Shown here one piece after another: positions 22,511 through 35,332 of a stretch of 43,788 nt of DNA (positions are counted from its first letter, which is position 1; each line of letters begins with the position of its first letter). This DNA comes from Sphaeroforma arctica JP610 (lineage: Eukaryota > Opisthokonta > Ichthyosporea > Ichthyophonida): positions 1-43,788 of the forward strand of contig NW_014040081.1 in NCBI RefSeq assembly GCF_001186125.1, in the 5' to 3' direction. Position numbers and translations under genes: made by a program. The notes under the pieces were generated by a model. That model was not told the origin of the DNA. It did not search any database and was given only the letters and a program-made list of their open reading frames with translations.

Positions 22511-23421
22511 GATATTGGTTGAGTACAGCAGATTACAAAGAGTTGTATCACCACACCTCGCTCCAAATCGTGTCGAACCCGTGCAAATCACATCACTATT
22601 GCATTCTCGAAGGTTTCTGCCTGTTCTATACTTGCTCCATAAAGGTCATAAACTTTGCTACGGTTTGAAAGCCAGTCCAGTAACTGACTGCCTCTCGTAT
22701 GCACTGTGTATATTGATATGCAAAAGTTTGTAAACCCTTGTTTTAAGGAAATAGAAATGCCTCACTTCTCTTGTTGCATATCATCTATTGCCTGAAAAAG
22801 GTTGTTTCCCTTGAGAGCTTCTTAATTTCTTCCTTCGCTTTTAAGCCAACTACACGCAGTTTCTTTTACTGTAAGATCATCATTATCTAGTTGCTTTACA
22901 ACATTGGTTAGCGAAATTGTCAGGGCATCTAAGTGATGGCACAGCTCAGACAATTTGGATTGTGCCTTATGACTTTTATCAGATATCACAAAATATTAAT
23001 ACACATGCTTTCGCGTAGCAACGGAACATTTGCATCTTGTACTTTGATCACATATAAGAGATTCCCCTAATAAACTGCTCCTGAATTTTCAGGGGTTTTT
23101 GTTGTTTAAATTTTGACTACAGGCGTCCGTATTCAGCTATAGTCATAAGAACAGCATCTATCGTCAGCTTGTACAACTTATTACGCTTTATAAAACATTT
23201 GGGGTTGAAATGTTACGTACATAATTTGCTTTAGGGTTTTTAGGGTTTTAGCTTTCCTTTTGTATCGCCCTAATTTAATCATCCAGATGGTTTCTCAGGT
23301 ATGCGGTGCCCTGGGTTGTCTAACGTAATAAAATCCAAACAGTATTCTACTGCGCACCTATCCGTCATGGTGCAGTTGTTGCAGCGCTGTAGTATGTTTT
23401 AAACCTTCCCTTATCCCCACT
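22511..23421. other. Intergenic stretch, nothing recognised
   Basis: Only short chance frames. A phrase AGGGTTTTTAGGGTTTTAG near 23234 looks faintly telomere-like but is not an array. Confidence 0.4.
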
Positions 23422-23724
23422 TTGGAAACCTGTGCTAAAAATAGATACTGTTATAGGACTATTGATCCTAAAAGCACAGGCGATTCTGTAGTGAGACAGT
23501 ACCTCACTTATGTTCAAACTAGAATATTAAAGGTGCATTTTCGCATCTCTACACTGGAGGATGCACTCGCAGAAGTACATGCGCCTCGGGTGCGATGGAG
23601 AGCTAGTCTAGCAATACAGCGCTCTGGGATGGCCAAGATAAGTGAGTTGATGACAATGGAGGCACCGCAGCCAAAACATGTGAAGACGGCTGAAAACGCT
23701 CTCTACTATTGGTGTGGGGAGTAA
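23422..23724 (+). CDS. Hypothetical 100-residue reading frame
   Basis: An ATG-initiated frame with balanced composition. It has a helix-like middle (TRILKVHFRISTLEDALAEV) followed by Arg/Ala-rich and Met/Lys-rich sequence, and ends YYWCGE. I see no domain, signal peptide or membrane segment that I recognise. It may be chance, a single exon of an unidentified gene, or a remnant of the surrounding decayed sequence. Confidence 0.2.
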   Translation: METCAKNRYCYRTIDPKSTGDSVVRQYLTYVQTRILKVHFRISTLEDALAEVHAPRVRWRASLAIQRSGMAKISELMTMEAPQPKHVKTAENALYYWCGE

Positions 23725-23969
23725 AATAGGTGCTGCATTTCTGGTCAGGGCATTTAGGACAAATAGCTCATGTGTTCAAACGTTGAGTAGTAAACAAAAT
23801 AACAGCATAAACCTAGGCCAAAACGAGGTGGCTACTTTCTAATAGAACACAATTGAGGTATATACAGGTGTATATTATTGATCGACCGAATAATACCTAC
23901 ACATCGTTATGAAAGTGGAATCAAAGATTAAAATAACTGCGAGCTTAAAGCCAGGCCTACTAGTCGCCA

Positions 23970-24384
23970 TCAATGCACCTGATATAAAAAGTCCCCCAAT
24001 TCACAGGCAGAGTCTGCAATATCAAACACGTGTTGTCTTACGATGTGATCCGTAAAATCTTCATCATACTCAAGCTTCCAGTGCAGAAAACCTAACTGTA
24101 TTCGTATCCCGAATAGCGACGTGGTTGAGGTTGTACTTTCTGATAAAAAAAAGACGGGCATTTGAACAAGAATGAAACATTTTCCTGATAACTAATAAAC
24201 ACGCGTAGATATTTTTACAGGCATCTGACATGAACTTAAGGCGGTACTGAATGTCGCGCAGGAAAGGGTGTGCAGCAACCAAAGAATTCTGGGTGACGCA
24301 TATCATAGCAAGCTTGTCACAGCTCTCACTCAGAATAGGTGCCTCTAAATTGCCAGAACTTCTACGTTGCTGCATATATGACAA
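23970..24384 (-). pseudogene. Unrecognised minus-strand coding remnant, probably frameshifted
   Basis: Two overlapping minus-strand frames look like one coding stretch. The upstream frame (24384 to 24070) includes SCDKLAMICVTQNSLVAAHP and CKNIYACLL. The other frame (24161 to 23970) continues LHWKLEYDEDFTDHIVRQHV and DSACELGDFLYQVH before a stop. Composition is protein-like, but the frames overlap out of phase, so a frameshift or intron would be needed to join them. Function unknown. Confidence 0.25.
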
Positions 24385-25268
24385 ATATTATATCACGACG
24401 AGCTGTGTGAAGCGCTACATGCCTCTGCTCGATTTGTCCGCGGTTTCTCCGTACATTGCGTGTGGCCCTCGCTTTGAATTAGCTTGAACCAGCAATAAGA
24501 TTCTAACTTTTCCGATATCTGTATAAAAATTGAGACCACCACATTTTAAAATCACTTTCACGCTAGTGAGTAGAAAATATTTCTAAATCTTCAATTGACC
24601 AATTAACTGAGTCAGTTGCGAAACGTGCACCCGAGGACGTTGAATGGATGTTCGTGGCCAGCAACCCGAAGGACTCTGTTGTTTGTATGTTTTCACCTGT
24701 CATCTGGGCTATGTGAGATATGCGCCTATTATGGCAGCGTCATTGACTTATGTAACAAAATGCCCAAGATAGTGCGGAACGAGACAAGTTTATTCATCCG
24801 CATATAAGTAAGATTTTTTTCTCAATATTTCTTGATCCACCATTGAAGCCCATAACATACCGCTTTTCAATTTGTGAACATTCATTGAAAAGATCTTTGT
24901 GAACGTTTATCGAAAAGATCCTCGTTTGTGACTCAAGAATGCACCCCGTCTTTCAAGTTTTGCATGGTGTGTCGTCACAGATAGCACTGATGTTTATTCG
25001 GTGCTTGCCTTTTCGTTTTGCTGTCACCAACATACTGAACAATAAGAGCGAGATATATTCCCAGGGGTTCTGCGGCCAAGTCAGACTGATACGTTGTTTA
25101 ACTCCAGATGTATATTTTTGAGGGTGGTTCTGGTTACAGCAAACAATACATTACCAGAAAAATTGTTTCTAACATTAGTGTTCAATATAACAGGTTGTGC
25201 ATTATATAGTACAATATACTATTTATTGTCATCTCTCGTAGTCTGATTTCCGTTTTAATCAGTTTCCA
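24385..25268. other. Intergenic stretch, nothing recognised
   Basis: Short frames only. An imperfect local duplication is visible at about 24880-24925 (two GAAAAGATC...GTG phrases). Confidence 0.35.
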
Positions 25269-25715
25269 TTGCATCTGATCAAGCTAGGGCTTGCAAATGC
25301 TCCACAACAACTTGGAAATAAAAACTCAACAGGCACGCAAACAACATATTGTCTATGGAGAGAACGCAACGGGCAGGGGTATTCAAGAAAGTTGGACCGT
25401 AAGCTAGGTCTTGCAAGTGCTTCACAACAACTTGCAAATAAACCACCAAAAGTCCCACAGCCAAGGAAACAACAAATTGCCCAGGGAGAGAACGCTACAA
25501 ATAGCGAAACCAAGTTTATTTCCATGCACTGTAAGGAACAAAAAGAAGCCAAGCGCCCTGACGAGTTTGAGGAAAATGTTATCCGTATCTACACGACACT
25601 GTTCTATGGAGACACACGCGTGTTTAGTGTACCACTCGGGCCTGAGCGCGGGTATGCCATCAACGGCCCAGAGTTTCCCGAGAACAGTTTCGTCTCTAAT
25701 GTCCTACAATGTTAG
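25269..25715 (+). CDS. Hypothetical 148-residue reading frame with a repeated peptide
   Basis: The frame contains two copies of a ~15-residue motif about 45 residues apart: KLGLANAPQQLGNK near the N-terminus and KLGLASASQQLANK further on. The C-terminal half (FISMHCKEQKEAKR, EENVIRIYTTLFYG, then a Pro/Gly-containing tail ending NVLQC) reads like folded protein. The duplication is also visible in DNA (AAGCTAGG-CTTGCAA repeated with CACAACAACTTG). The codon at 25269 is an ATG, but an upstream exon cannot be excluded. I do not recognise a family. Confidence 0.35.
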   Translation: MHLIKLGLANAPQQLGNKNSTGTQTTYCLWRERNGQGYSRKLDRKLGLASASQQLANKPPKVPQPRKQQIAQGENATNSETKFISMHCKEQKEAKRPDEFEENVIRIYTTLFYGDTRVFSVPLGPERGYAINGPEFPENSFVSNVLQC

Positions 25716-25769
25716 CATCTGCTGCAGTGTAATAAACATGAAAATCTCATGTTCCAGCATCTGTTATCC

Positions 25770-26907
25770 TACCACGCACGCCCTGTGATGGTAGAAACGT
25801 AGTATACTACTTTCTTCCACAGATTCACGGTCCGCACAGGATCAACAAATAAGCCCGTGGTCGTGGCATTCAGGGCCACGCCCGACGCCTCACCAACCTT
25901 GTTCCGATCGCGACGCTGTTTGCATTGTGTCGCTGAATTTGAAGTTTGAAGTTCCAACTTTTCGAAGACCACTTTTTCCTTACTAGAATGATAATGACTG
26001 CCGAGAGTGCAAGTTGATACATGGATCGCTCTGTTCTGGCCGACACGGGTGTGGCCTCTTTCAAAGTGCGTCCTGCACAAAGTACAAGTGTTCGTCGTGC
26101 ATGATACACAACGCCGACACGTACCACCAGCAGGCAACAACATCCTCGTAGGGCACGCCTACCAACCAACATGCGCAAGCTCTGCACAGAGTTGGCCAAC
26201 GCGGTTCAGTTGCACCAGAACAAGGGCACCGGTGCCGGCCAGTCATGACGTTGGTCGCCACCGCCATCCAAACGGCGATTCGAGACAATGGTGTGCAAAA
26301 CTAGACTACCACCAGAATGACAGGCCCAGCATCGGCCGGAAAGCGCAAGATGGAGTCGTGCAAGGCTCGAACAAAACACACTAAAGGGACATGTGCCTAA
26401 GGCGCACGGCCCACTGCTTTGACCAATGCCTGGCCGTGTTGCCGCCAAGGTCATGGTTAAGTTGGATACCAACTGGATCTGCGATCACAGGCCGACGAGG
26501 CAGAGGGGCTCAACAACAACGACAAACTACCAAGCAAGCGCGTGCAGATAACCTGCAGCACCGCCAAGGGCACCAGTAGTCTCTACAGGCCCTCGGGGTT
26601 ATGTATAGAGTCCCTGGTCGCATACTGCACGAAAGGCCACGCCGACCTCGAGCTAAGCAGAACCACTGACTACAAGCTCAGCATGACGGTCATCGCACTA
26701 CAGACGCTCGCACTGACACTCAAACAATCCCGTGTATGCGACAAACACGGCCTGCAAGCCAAGCATAGGACTCACAGAACAGTAGCAACGGCGCGTGTAC
26801 ATATACATGAAATAGTCTATCACCATCGATTCCAGGGTATCTCCCAATTTGCATCAAATTTGAAATGTGGGACTGAATTGAAATCCATCAAAACAGACCA
26901 GAGCTAA
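25770..26907. other. GC-richer block with many overlapping broken frames; possible element remnant
   Basis: Base composition is visibly GC-richer than the flanks, and open frames of 60-125 residues overlap in several frames on both strands, none dominant. A plus-strand phrase near 26170 (MRKLCTELANAVQLHQNKG) and later segments separated by stops would fit a decayed retroelement coding region. I cannot identify gag, pol or terminal repeats, so the origin is open. Confidence 0.3.
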
Positions 26908-27161
26908 CACGACACCCTGGTACCAACTCCTAAATTCTGCAGCAAGAAGAGGCTCACCCCAGCCGAAAGTTAGAAACACCACCAGAGGGGTTGTGTGATA
27001 ATCAACTGTTAAATGATATCTACGCCATTTCAAATTCGCCCATTTCTGCGCTCTCATGAACCTGCGAGGATGTAGAAATGGCAACAGTACCTGTGATTAA
27101 TTCCCAGCTTACTGAGCAACGAGTACGAAGACACACATGTGGCTAGAACGATACAGCTTGG

Positions 27162-30100
27162 CTATGAATGAAACCGGGTATGAATTCGGAAGTAATAAGA
27201 GGAGAGGGATAGGGCGTCTTCAGCGACATCCAGTGTCAATAGCACACCCATATACTGTGGGAGTAGATATTAGACAATAGATAATTACATACTAATACTA
27301 CTGTTTGTTCGTGCGCTGATAGCAGTGCAGTATACGACCATTACCATACCTCGGTGATGGTAGTCCAGTCGGCATGTTGAACCTGTTTTCTCCAGAAATG
27401 CATGCCGTTGTAAAAGTCGACAAAGTTCAGAAAGACTCCGCGACTGAAGGCGTTGCTGTACTTGCCCTATAGTGGTGGACGGAGGGTGCAGAACGAGATG
27501 AATGAGGTTAGGGCTTGATAGGAAGTCGTGGGTATGAAAGCACGCTCGAACTAAGCAAGACCTACACAGAGATGTCCGGACACCGGAATAGATTATGCTT
27601 TGCGAACTTTTGTGTTGAAGACATATCCCTGCTCCTTCGGAATGGCTGTACTCACACGCACATGCTTGCGAAACACATACCCTTTCGTTCCGTAAGTATG
27701 GCAGCCTGCGCCATAGCACACGTTCGTTGGTGGTCAAATTGGCACCCACTTGGTACGTTTGCGAGAGGTACAGAGCCACTACCCAGGAGATTTGTAGTCC
27801 TGCATACATCATGGACCCCGTTGCAACGGGCTGAAGGCGGTAGGTGCATATACGATATGTTAGAATCATTGGAATCATGTATGGATATATGAAGTATGCA
27901 TGCATCGATATATGAAGTAAGTATTTATGTATGTATACCTAAAAAATGTGAATGTGACTCTAATTTATTTCAGACTGCGGTCAAAATTAATCCGTGGCAC
28001 AATTTGAGAAGTGCTACCAAGCTCAATGGGGCGGCGGAAGGCAGTGCCACAAACGGAAGCGACAAAGGTTGGATAGCGCAGTGCGAATAACACATAAGTT
28101 TGAGCAAACGAGGTAGGGGTGGGCCGTATAGGGCCCAAGAAACTACATGCAGCGGACAGTAAGCTGCCTTCGACACACAAACAGCACACACTTGGCAAAT
28201 GCCGGGCTACTCACTGTAGATGTGGTACAATCACACCAGCTACTATACATATATATATATACACAGATACAATACAAGTACCCGGAGGGCAAATAAGAAG
28301 TCTAAATAGTCAGGTAGGCAAAGCGGCAAAGAGTCCAACAAGAAAAACCGTAGCAGACAATTAAAACCAACCTCATGCTCGACGTAGGTCAGGAATTGGT
28401 TTAAGTAGCCGTCAACCTGTTCCACCATGGTACGGAGGTCTGTCAGGTGCGGGTCGAGAACAGGAGTTAAGCTTGGGTTACAACAACGTGTGTATGAATA
28501 GGAGTTAAGCTTGTGCTACACGTTACAACAACGCGTGTATGCATCTGTAATTGCGATGGCACATGATGACACAGATAGATACCAGGCGCATGGCCTGACA
28601 GGTGGCCTGACAGGTAGTATAGACACTCCGCTGCGCAGCATCAACACACGTGGGCGAGGCACTCGTTGAATACAAACGTGAGCCCGTTAACAAAATGTGC
28701 ATTGTCATTTAAAGACCATAGAAACATAAGTACAGCCCCACAATTAAATTAGGCTGCACTAGCCAACGTGCCTATACACCACTATACAGCCGTGCACGGA
28801 AGAGCAATACACAAAGGTAACCCAATTTTTACGCTTCGGGTGTAAACCTAGAGTCTTTTCTAGCACACACAGACACTCAATAAACAATCGACCCCCACCA
28901 GCACTTACAGTGCAGAGCCATGTCGATAAAGCAGGACCCCGTGATAGAGAGAAACAGTAGGTAGTGCATGAAGTACACGTGGTTCTGAGACCCTATGCAG
29001 TTGCCGACAAAGGGGCAGTGGTGGTCAAACTTAGCCACGCACTTGCCACACATGGAGCAGTGCTTGGACCGCAATGGCTTCTTTAGCAGACACGTGTGGC
29101 AGAAGCGCCCACCGTCCATGGCGTTTTTCTCCACCATCTGTAGGTAGGTAGGTAGGTAGGTAGGTAGGTAGGTAGATAGCGGTGTACGCGTGCCATTGGA
29201 CTTTGGATATATATCAAGTCAATAAGCGGATAGGAAATCAGATGAATAGGCGGACGGCAGCAGAGGACTCGCACTGTGAACCCATTGTCCCATTGTCGGT
29301 AAGCGAACCGACCACCAACCGTTTCTCATAATGATCTATGCCACAGTAGCGGGAGGGCGTGCGTGAAGACTATATGCATGCATGTGTGCGCGTGTGCAAC
29401 AAGTGAATAGCAGTCTACTGGGATAGCAGCTTGATCATATGTGACCACATCTAAACGAACGGATACTTGGGATTTAAGAGTCCGAGGAATCAGCCCAAGG
29501 CACTCGCAGTTAGTACCGAAACACACGGGACGGCGACTACCCACTGGTACACGCATTCTAGAACTCTTGCCTCTAAACTACGACTGGTACCATAGGCTGA
29601 ATGTTCTTGTACTTCACCACACTGTATGTCAATCCAGACGACGTGTACAATGAAGGTCGTGATCAGCCATCCTCCACGGCTGCTGCAAAGGTGATACTAA
29701 CCACGCGTACGACCAGACACCTACTAATCGATACACAAAGTCAAGCATAGAAAGTCGCGCATGGATTTCCCCACTCTTATGCATTGGCATACACACCTCA
29801 ATGATCGTTCTCCGTTGCTTCTCGGGCGTGGTCTTGATGAACCCAGGGTCTGTCTTCCAAGCCTTGTAAAAGTTCTGTACCATCAGCGCGAATGTGCCAA
29901 AGAACGTTAAACTCACCACTATACGCTCAGAGTTGGCTGGCCACAACAATACCAAGCCCACCACTCCTAGTATCAAAGCTGTTGGTGTATAGTGAGATAT
30001 GCAGGTGATATTTGTCAGTCGAAGTGTATACGAAATCATTCCAAGTTCAGGCGTGTAAGATCGGTAAACGCATGCATACCACCTTGGAAGTGAACAGGCT

Positions 30101-33100
30101 GTATGTACCGAATCATGTCGAGCATGGCAACACGTAGCAAGACGGTAGATGCAAATAAACGCAAACGGATACACACAGACCTAATCACGCATGGATTTTG
30201 AATACCCAAGCAATATTCCACTCACCCGAGTGCACGAAAAGAGCCAAGGTAAACGGGTTCTTGCCACCGTCTGCGATCCAGAACGTTTTGATCAGCATGC
30301 CACAGAAGGCCCACACGCACGCGAGTGCAATCAACGTATACGGCATCGCAAACGTATGTGTGCACCACCCGAACATGACCAGGAAGATCAGCGGAACGGA
30401 CCACAGCACACGCGTTCTCAACCGCTTGTTCTGCAACAGTTTTTGTAACCAGGGCCGACTGTCTATCCCGGACGAAGTTCGCAGAAACCTGGTTGTAAGT
30501 AGAATGTATGTTTTTGATAAATTATAGGGGATTAGCATCCATCTGAAACGACTAGAAGGGAGGCGAAAGGGGTCACTGTGTCACTACAAAACCACGGCAG
30601 AAACAGTGATGCAGAAAAACCACGGCAGAAACAATGATGCAGCAGATGAACTACCGCACACAATACTGTCAGTAGAGTCGTAGGTCTTACACGGACGCAA
30701 CACGAGCCTATCTGACAGAGCTGCATCACAAGCACCCAGCCCGTGGCACTACAGGAAGCACAGTCCTGCAACCTTATCGTATAACTACTGTCTTCAATAC
30801 ACAGCCACGCCCATAAGTGCCTGCACTGCGTTGGCGTATCCGTACAGACAGGCAGGTGAATGCACACACACTTTGGGGCTAGGTGTCTGAACACGAGCCC
30901 TTACGTTCGCAAAACTTGCCTGGCACAGTCACGCGCTTTTCAACTCCGGAACACAAAGATACACTACCTTCTCGAGGAGACACATTTAAAGGCCTACGGG
31001 TAGTGCTTAATTCACGGATAACAACTTTCTATCCTAAGACTGTACCCCCGCCCCCCCAAAAGGTGATCTGCCATCTCTGTACTGAGTGTTAACCCGCAAT
31101 AAATCAAGGCAGCCTACAAAGCCCACAGGAGATTGTCGGATACATTCGGATAGAGATGAACAATACACATCCAACATACGATGCCACACCATACTCTAGG
31201 GTATAGGGTTTTAAATGGGTCCAAACCTCCATAAACCCTAAAGCATACCTACCTAGCCATCAGGTCGTTCCCCCTCCCCACACAAAGTTCCAGGGGTGTC
31301 TGGTTCTTGTCATTGCGCAGGTCAACACGCGCCCCCGAGTTCACCAATTCACGCACAGTGGCGCTGTTGCCGTTAAAGCACGCCCAGTGCAGCGCTGTAT
31401 TGCGAGTATTGTCCTGAGAGAAGGTGCGAGTGAGTGTGCGTGAGTGAGTGTTGGTATTGTCAGTTACATAAGTGGTTGACAGTAAACAAGTTTGCATCGG
31501 TGCCCGGGGCTATAGAGGTGTCAGTGGTGAGAACAATCACGGCCAAATTTAATTGGTGAGATACGGAATGGCGCCGGCTGTTCGGTACAAGTAGTGTATT
31601 TGTACGTGAGCACAATTAACAGCAGCATGCGCTATTGCCAGAGACACATCAACCCGATGCAGAAAGCCATGTACAGACAACTACAGCATATCGATGGCTA
31701 TAGTATACACTATAGCAGAACGAAAGCCTGTACACATAGAGAGACCAGCTACACGATTCACGAACAGTATGTAATATCCAGAATTCAATCTTACAAGCCC
31801 ACACAGAAGAGCAACTTATAAAAACTTATCACTCGAGTGATGCAGACACACAAACGCCTCCATACCATACCACCCCCCCCCAAAACCACATAAAAAAAGA
31901 GAAAAACGAAAAAAGAAGAGCAAATTCGTCCACAGAGTCCACCAAGTTCGCGCCCGCGTGTATGCTTCTGGGCCTACCTGTCTATCAATATCTGCCTTGA
32001 GCGCCAGCAGTGTGCGTATTGTATCGGCCGTGAACACTCTATACGCAGCCCACATCAGCGACGTTCGACCGTCGGGGTCGGTGGAGTGGATGTCTACGCC
32101 TTTCGCGACCAAATACGCACACAGTGAGCTGTGGCCAAACTGTGCGGCCAGTAACAGAGCGTTGTAGCCCTGGTTGTCTCGGATGCTGTATAGGTGAGAG
32201 GGGTAGAGAGATTGGCGGGTGAGTGGTAGGTTGTGGGAGATAGCTGGGGGTGCCACCCGGATGATGGATACCTACACCGTCAATGTGTATAAGAGGTCCG
32301 AATGGACTGGGGAAATGGCACAGGATAAGTACCGAGTATGGGGTGTGACAACAGAGCATATGGAGTTAAGACGGGAAACGAGGCGTGGGATGGAGTGTCG
32401 CGTCTGTGACTACAACCACTGAACTTCCACACAGACGACCAAGGAGCCCATCCCACACAAGGCAGTTGAACGTACACACGCCCATAACTGAGTGCGGCCG
32501 TACTGATATGGTGTGTGTACCAGAGTGCAGGCTATGTGAACGCTACTTAGACTACAGGCGGGGCTACTAGCGCACATGTACCTATCATCGCGCACTATAG
32601 GCCATGATCGTTCGTATACCTACTGGGTCAACCCTCACCCGACCACACACGTACCTATCATCGCGCACTATAGGCCATGATCGTTCGTATACCTACCGGG
32701 TCAACCCTCACCCGACCACACACGTACCTATCATCGCGCACTATAGGCCATGATCGTTCGTATACCTACTGGGTCAACCCGCACCCGACCACACACACCT
32801 TGGATCGGCCCCCTGGCTCATCAGCATCACACACATCTCCAAATGACCCTGCCGCACGGCCCAATGAAGTGCGGTACTTTGCAGATGCCCCCCCAACGCA
32901 TCCACAATGGCGCCCTTCAGCAACAGATACTTCACCACAGCCAGGCGGTTGTTAATAGCGGCCCAGTGTAACACAGTCACATCCTCCTGGTCGGGCGTGT
33001 TGATATCCACGCCTTCGGTCTCGACTAGGTGGGCCACGCGTTGTAGCAGGCCACGTTGACACGCCATGACAATGTCCACGTCCATAGCAACGGAGGGATT

Positions 33101-35286
33101 GTGTCCGTCGTCTTCATCGTTTTCTAGCGTGTCTGTGTGGGTAGAGGTGTGTGTGTATACGTGCATGTGCACAGGTTGAGCAGAGGGGTGGATTTCGGGT
33201 CGAGATGCTGATGGTATTCAAGTTCCTTGTACAGTCAATTGTGTTAGAATATAACGATGTGCTTATACACATATCAGGTATGCTGACAAGTACGTATTTG
33301 AGTTGAAATATGGAGACAGCCGATACACTATGAGCTCTCAAATTCAGTTCCCATACCACTAACCCGTGTTAATTTTTTTTCCAAAAATAGGCAATTACAT
33401 ACATAAGCATTTACTTCATGCGACCATGGGTATATGTACACATATGTATACACTCGTACATGCATGCATGCATGGATACATACATGCATATAAATAAAAC
33501 CTACACCATACACATATACACAGACCTACACATGTACATGTACTGACTATGGTTGTATGCATATGCGCAACAATTCAGATATACATGCAACTTAATATAC
33601 GAATAAGTTTATTGATTAATGTACGTGACAGAGTGTCTGAATGTGTTATATTAGGCTGTATTACCTATTCATATAGATAAATAGAAATAAATAAACGAAT
33701 ACAAATATATACACACACACATATATACATTGCACGTCTCTAAAATTTGAAATATGAATAGAAGTATACGATTATCAAGGTATTTATATGTACATAAATA
33801 TTGTAATTGGTGAGTGACACGTGTTATACTGAGTTCATGTTTGGACATGTGTGTATGATGTTGGGTTTGGGAATGTACATAATATACATAGCATGAGTGG
33901 AATATTATTTTAAAGGCTTAACTTATGTAAACCGTTAGTTTGCATACATAAAGCTAGGTTACCGCATACGGGGCATTGTAACTTCAATAAACGTAAGAGT
34001 ACACTTAAAGCTGAAAAGTGTAAAATATGTAGATGTTGGCGACAGTATCCAGACGGAACGGTCGCAATAGTTTCGGCTAGCAGTTAGTGTCCATAGTGAA
34101 CTAACTTGCCGCAGGCGTCATAGGGGCGTGGGCTGGCGTATATAAGCAGGCACTATGAAGTGATCAGTTTTCATAGTTTCTAGGAGCTATTACACTTCTT
34201 CAATACACAGTATATAATACATACATTCCACTATGAAGTATCAGTTTTGCATTTAGAAAGTACTCTCAATATATATATATATATATAAATATATATATGG
34301 GCAATCGGTTGCGACAACAGTGGTCTGGGAATTTCTGGTGCGTACCTACAGACACAGACACAGACACACACATATATATACATACACACAAACATGTATA
34401 TATTCATGCAATATATATAAATAAATGTACATGAATGAAGAAACTACCACATCCACACTAATAACGCACATATATTTGTGTTATTGATAAACAAAATAGT
34501 TGACTACATAAATGTACACTTAACTTAAAACATCTTTATGACCACGTTCACATGAATACAAATACTAATACACTCACAGGGACATTGATATATGTATATT
34601 TATATACATACATACATACATATATATATATATTAATACATAGACATATATAAGATATATATATATATATACATATATTAATACATAGAAATATATAAAA
34701 TAACACACACACACACACACACACTTTATAAATATATATACAAACACACACACACACACACATACATATATACATACGAATCTGCATATCCATGCACCTC
34801 GGACTCGGTATTTTATCTAAGTAATGTGGTATACTGTCAACATGTACACAGGCCACTATTGATCTATTTTCGGTGTGTATAGAAGTGCAAACTAAAGTAG
34901 TGCACAATGCTACTCTGAGGAAGCGTGCTCTAGAATGCCCATCATATTTCCATATGCGTCCTTCATGGGAGAATAGTTAGACTTCAACTCTGCCACGGGG
35001 TTGGATATCAGCGATACAATTTATATCTATGGATATACACACATATACACACACATATATCAAGTATCAGTGTGAGGGTACATCAACAACTTATGAATAT
35101 AGACTTACAAATAATAACATATGAACATAGATTTACAAATAATAAAATATGAACATATATCTACAAATATATAAAAACACACACATACACACAGACATGC
35201 ATATATATACCGCAAAATACACACACACACACATATATTATATATATATATACATACATAAACATGCACACGCACACACACGCATA

Positions 35287-35332
<46 letters not shown>

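Noticed and set aside
23220-23260. Telomere-like AGGGTTTTTAGGGTTTTAG phrase
   Set aside because: Only two irregular copies; not a telomeric or interstitial array.
27515-27892. 125-residue plus-strand frame
   Set aside because: It is antisense to two confirmed ZDHHC17 exons (27681-27830 and part of the adjoining intron) and has no features of its own.
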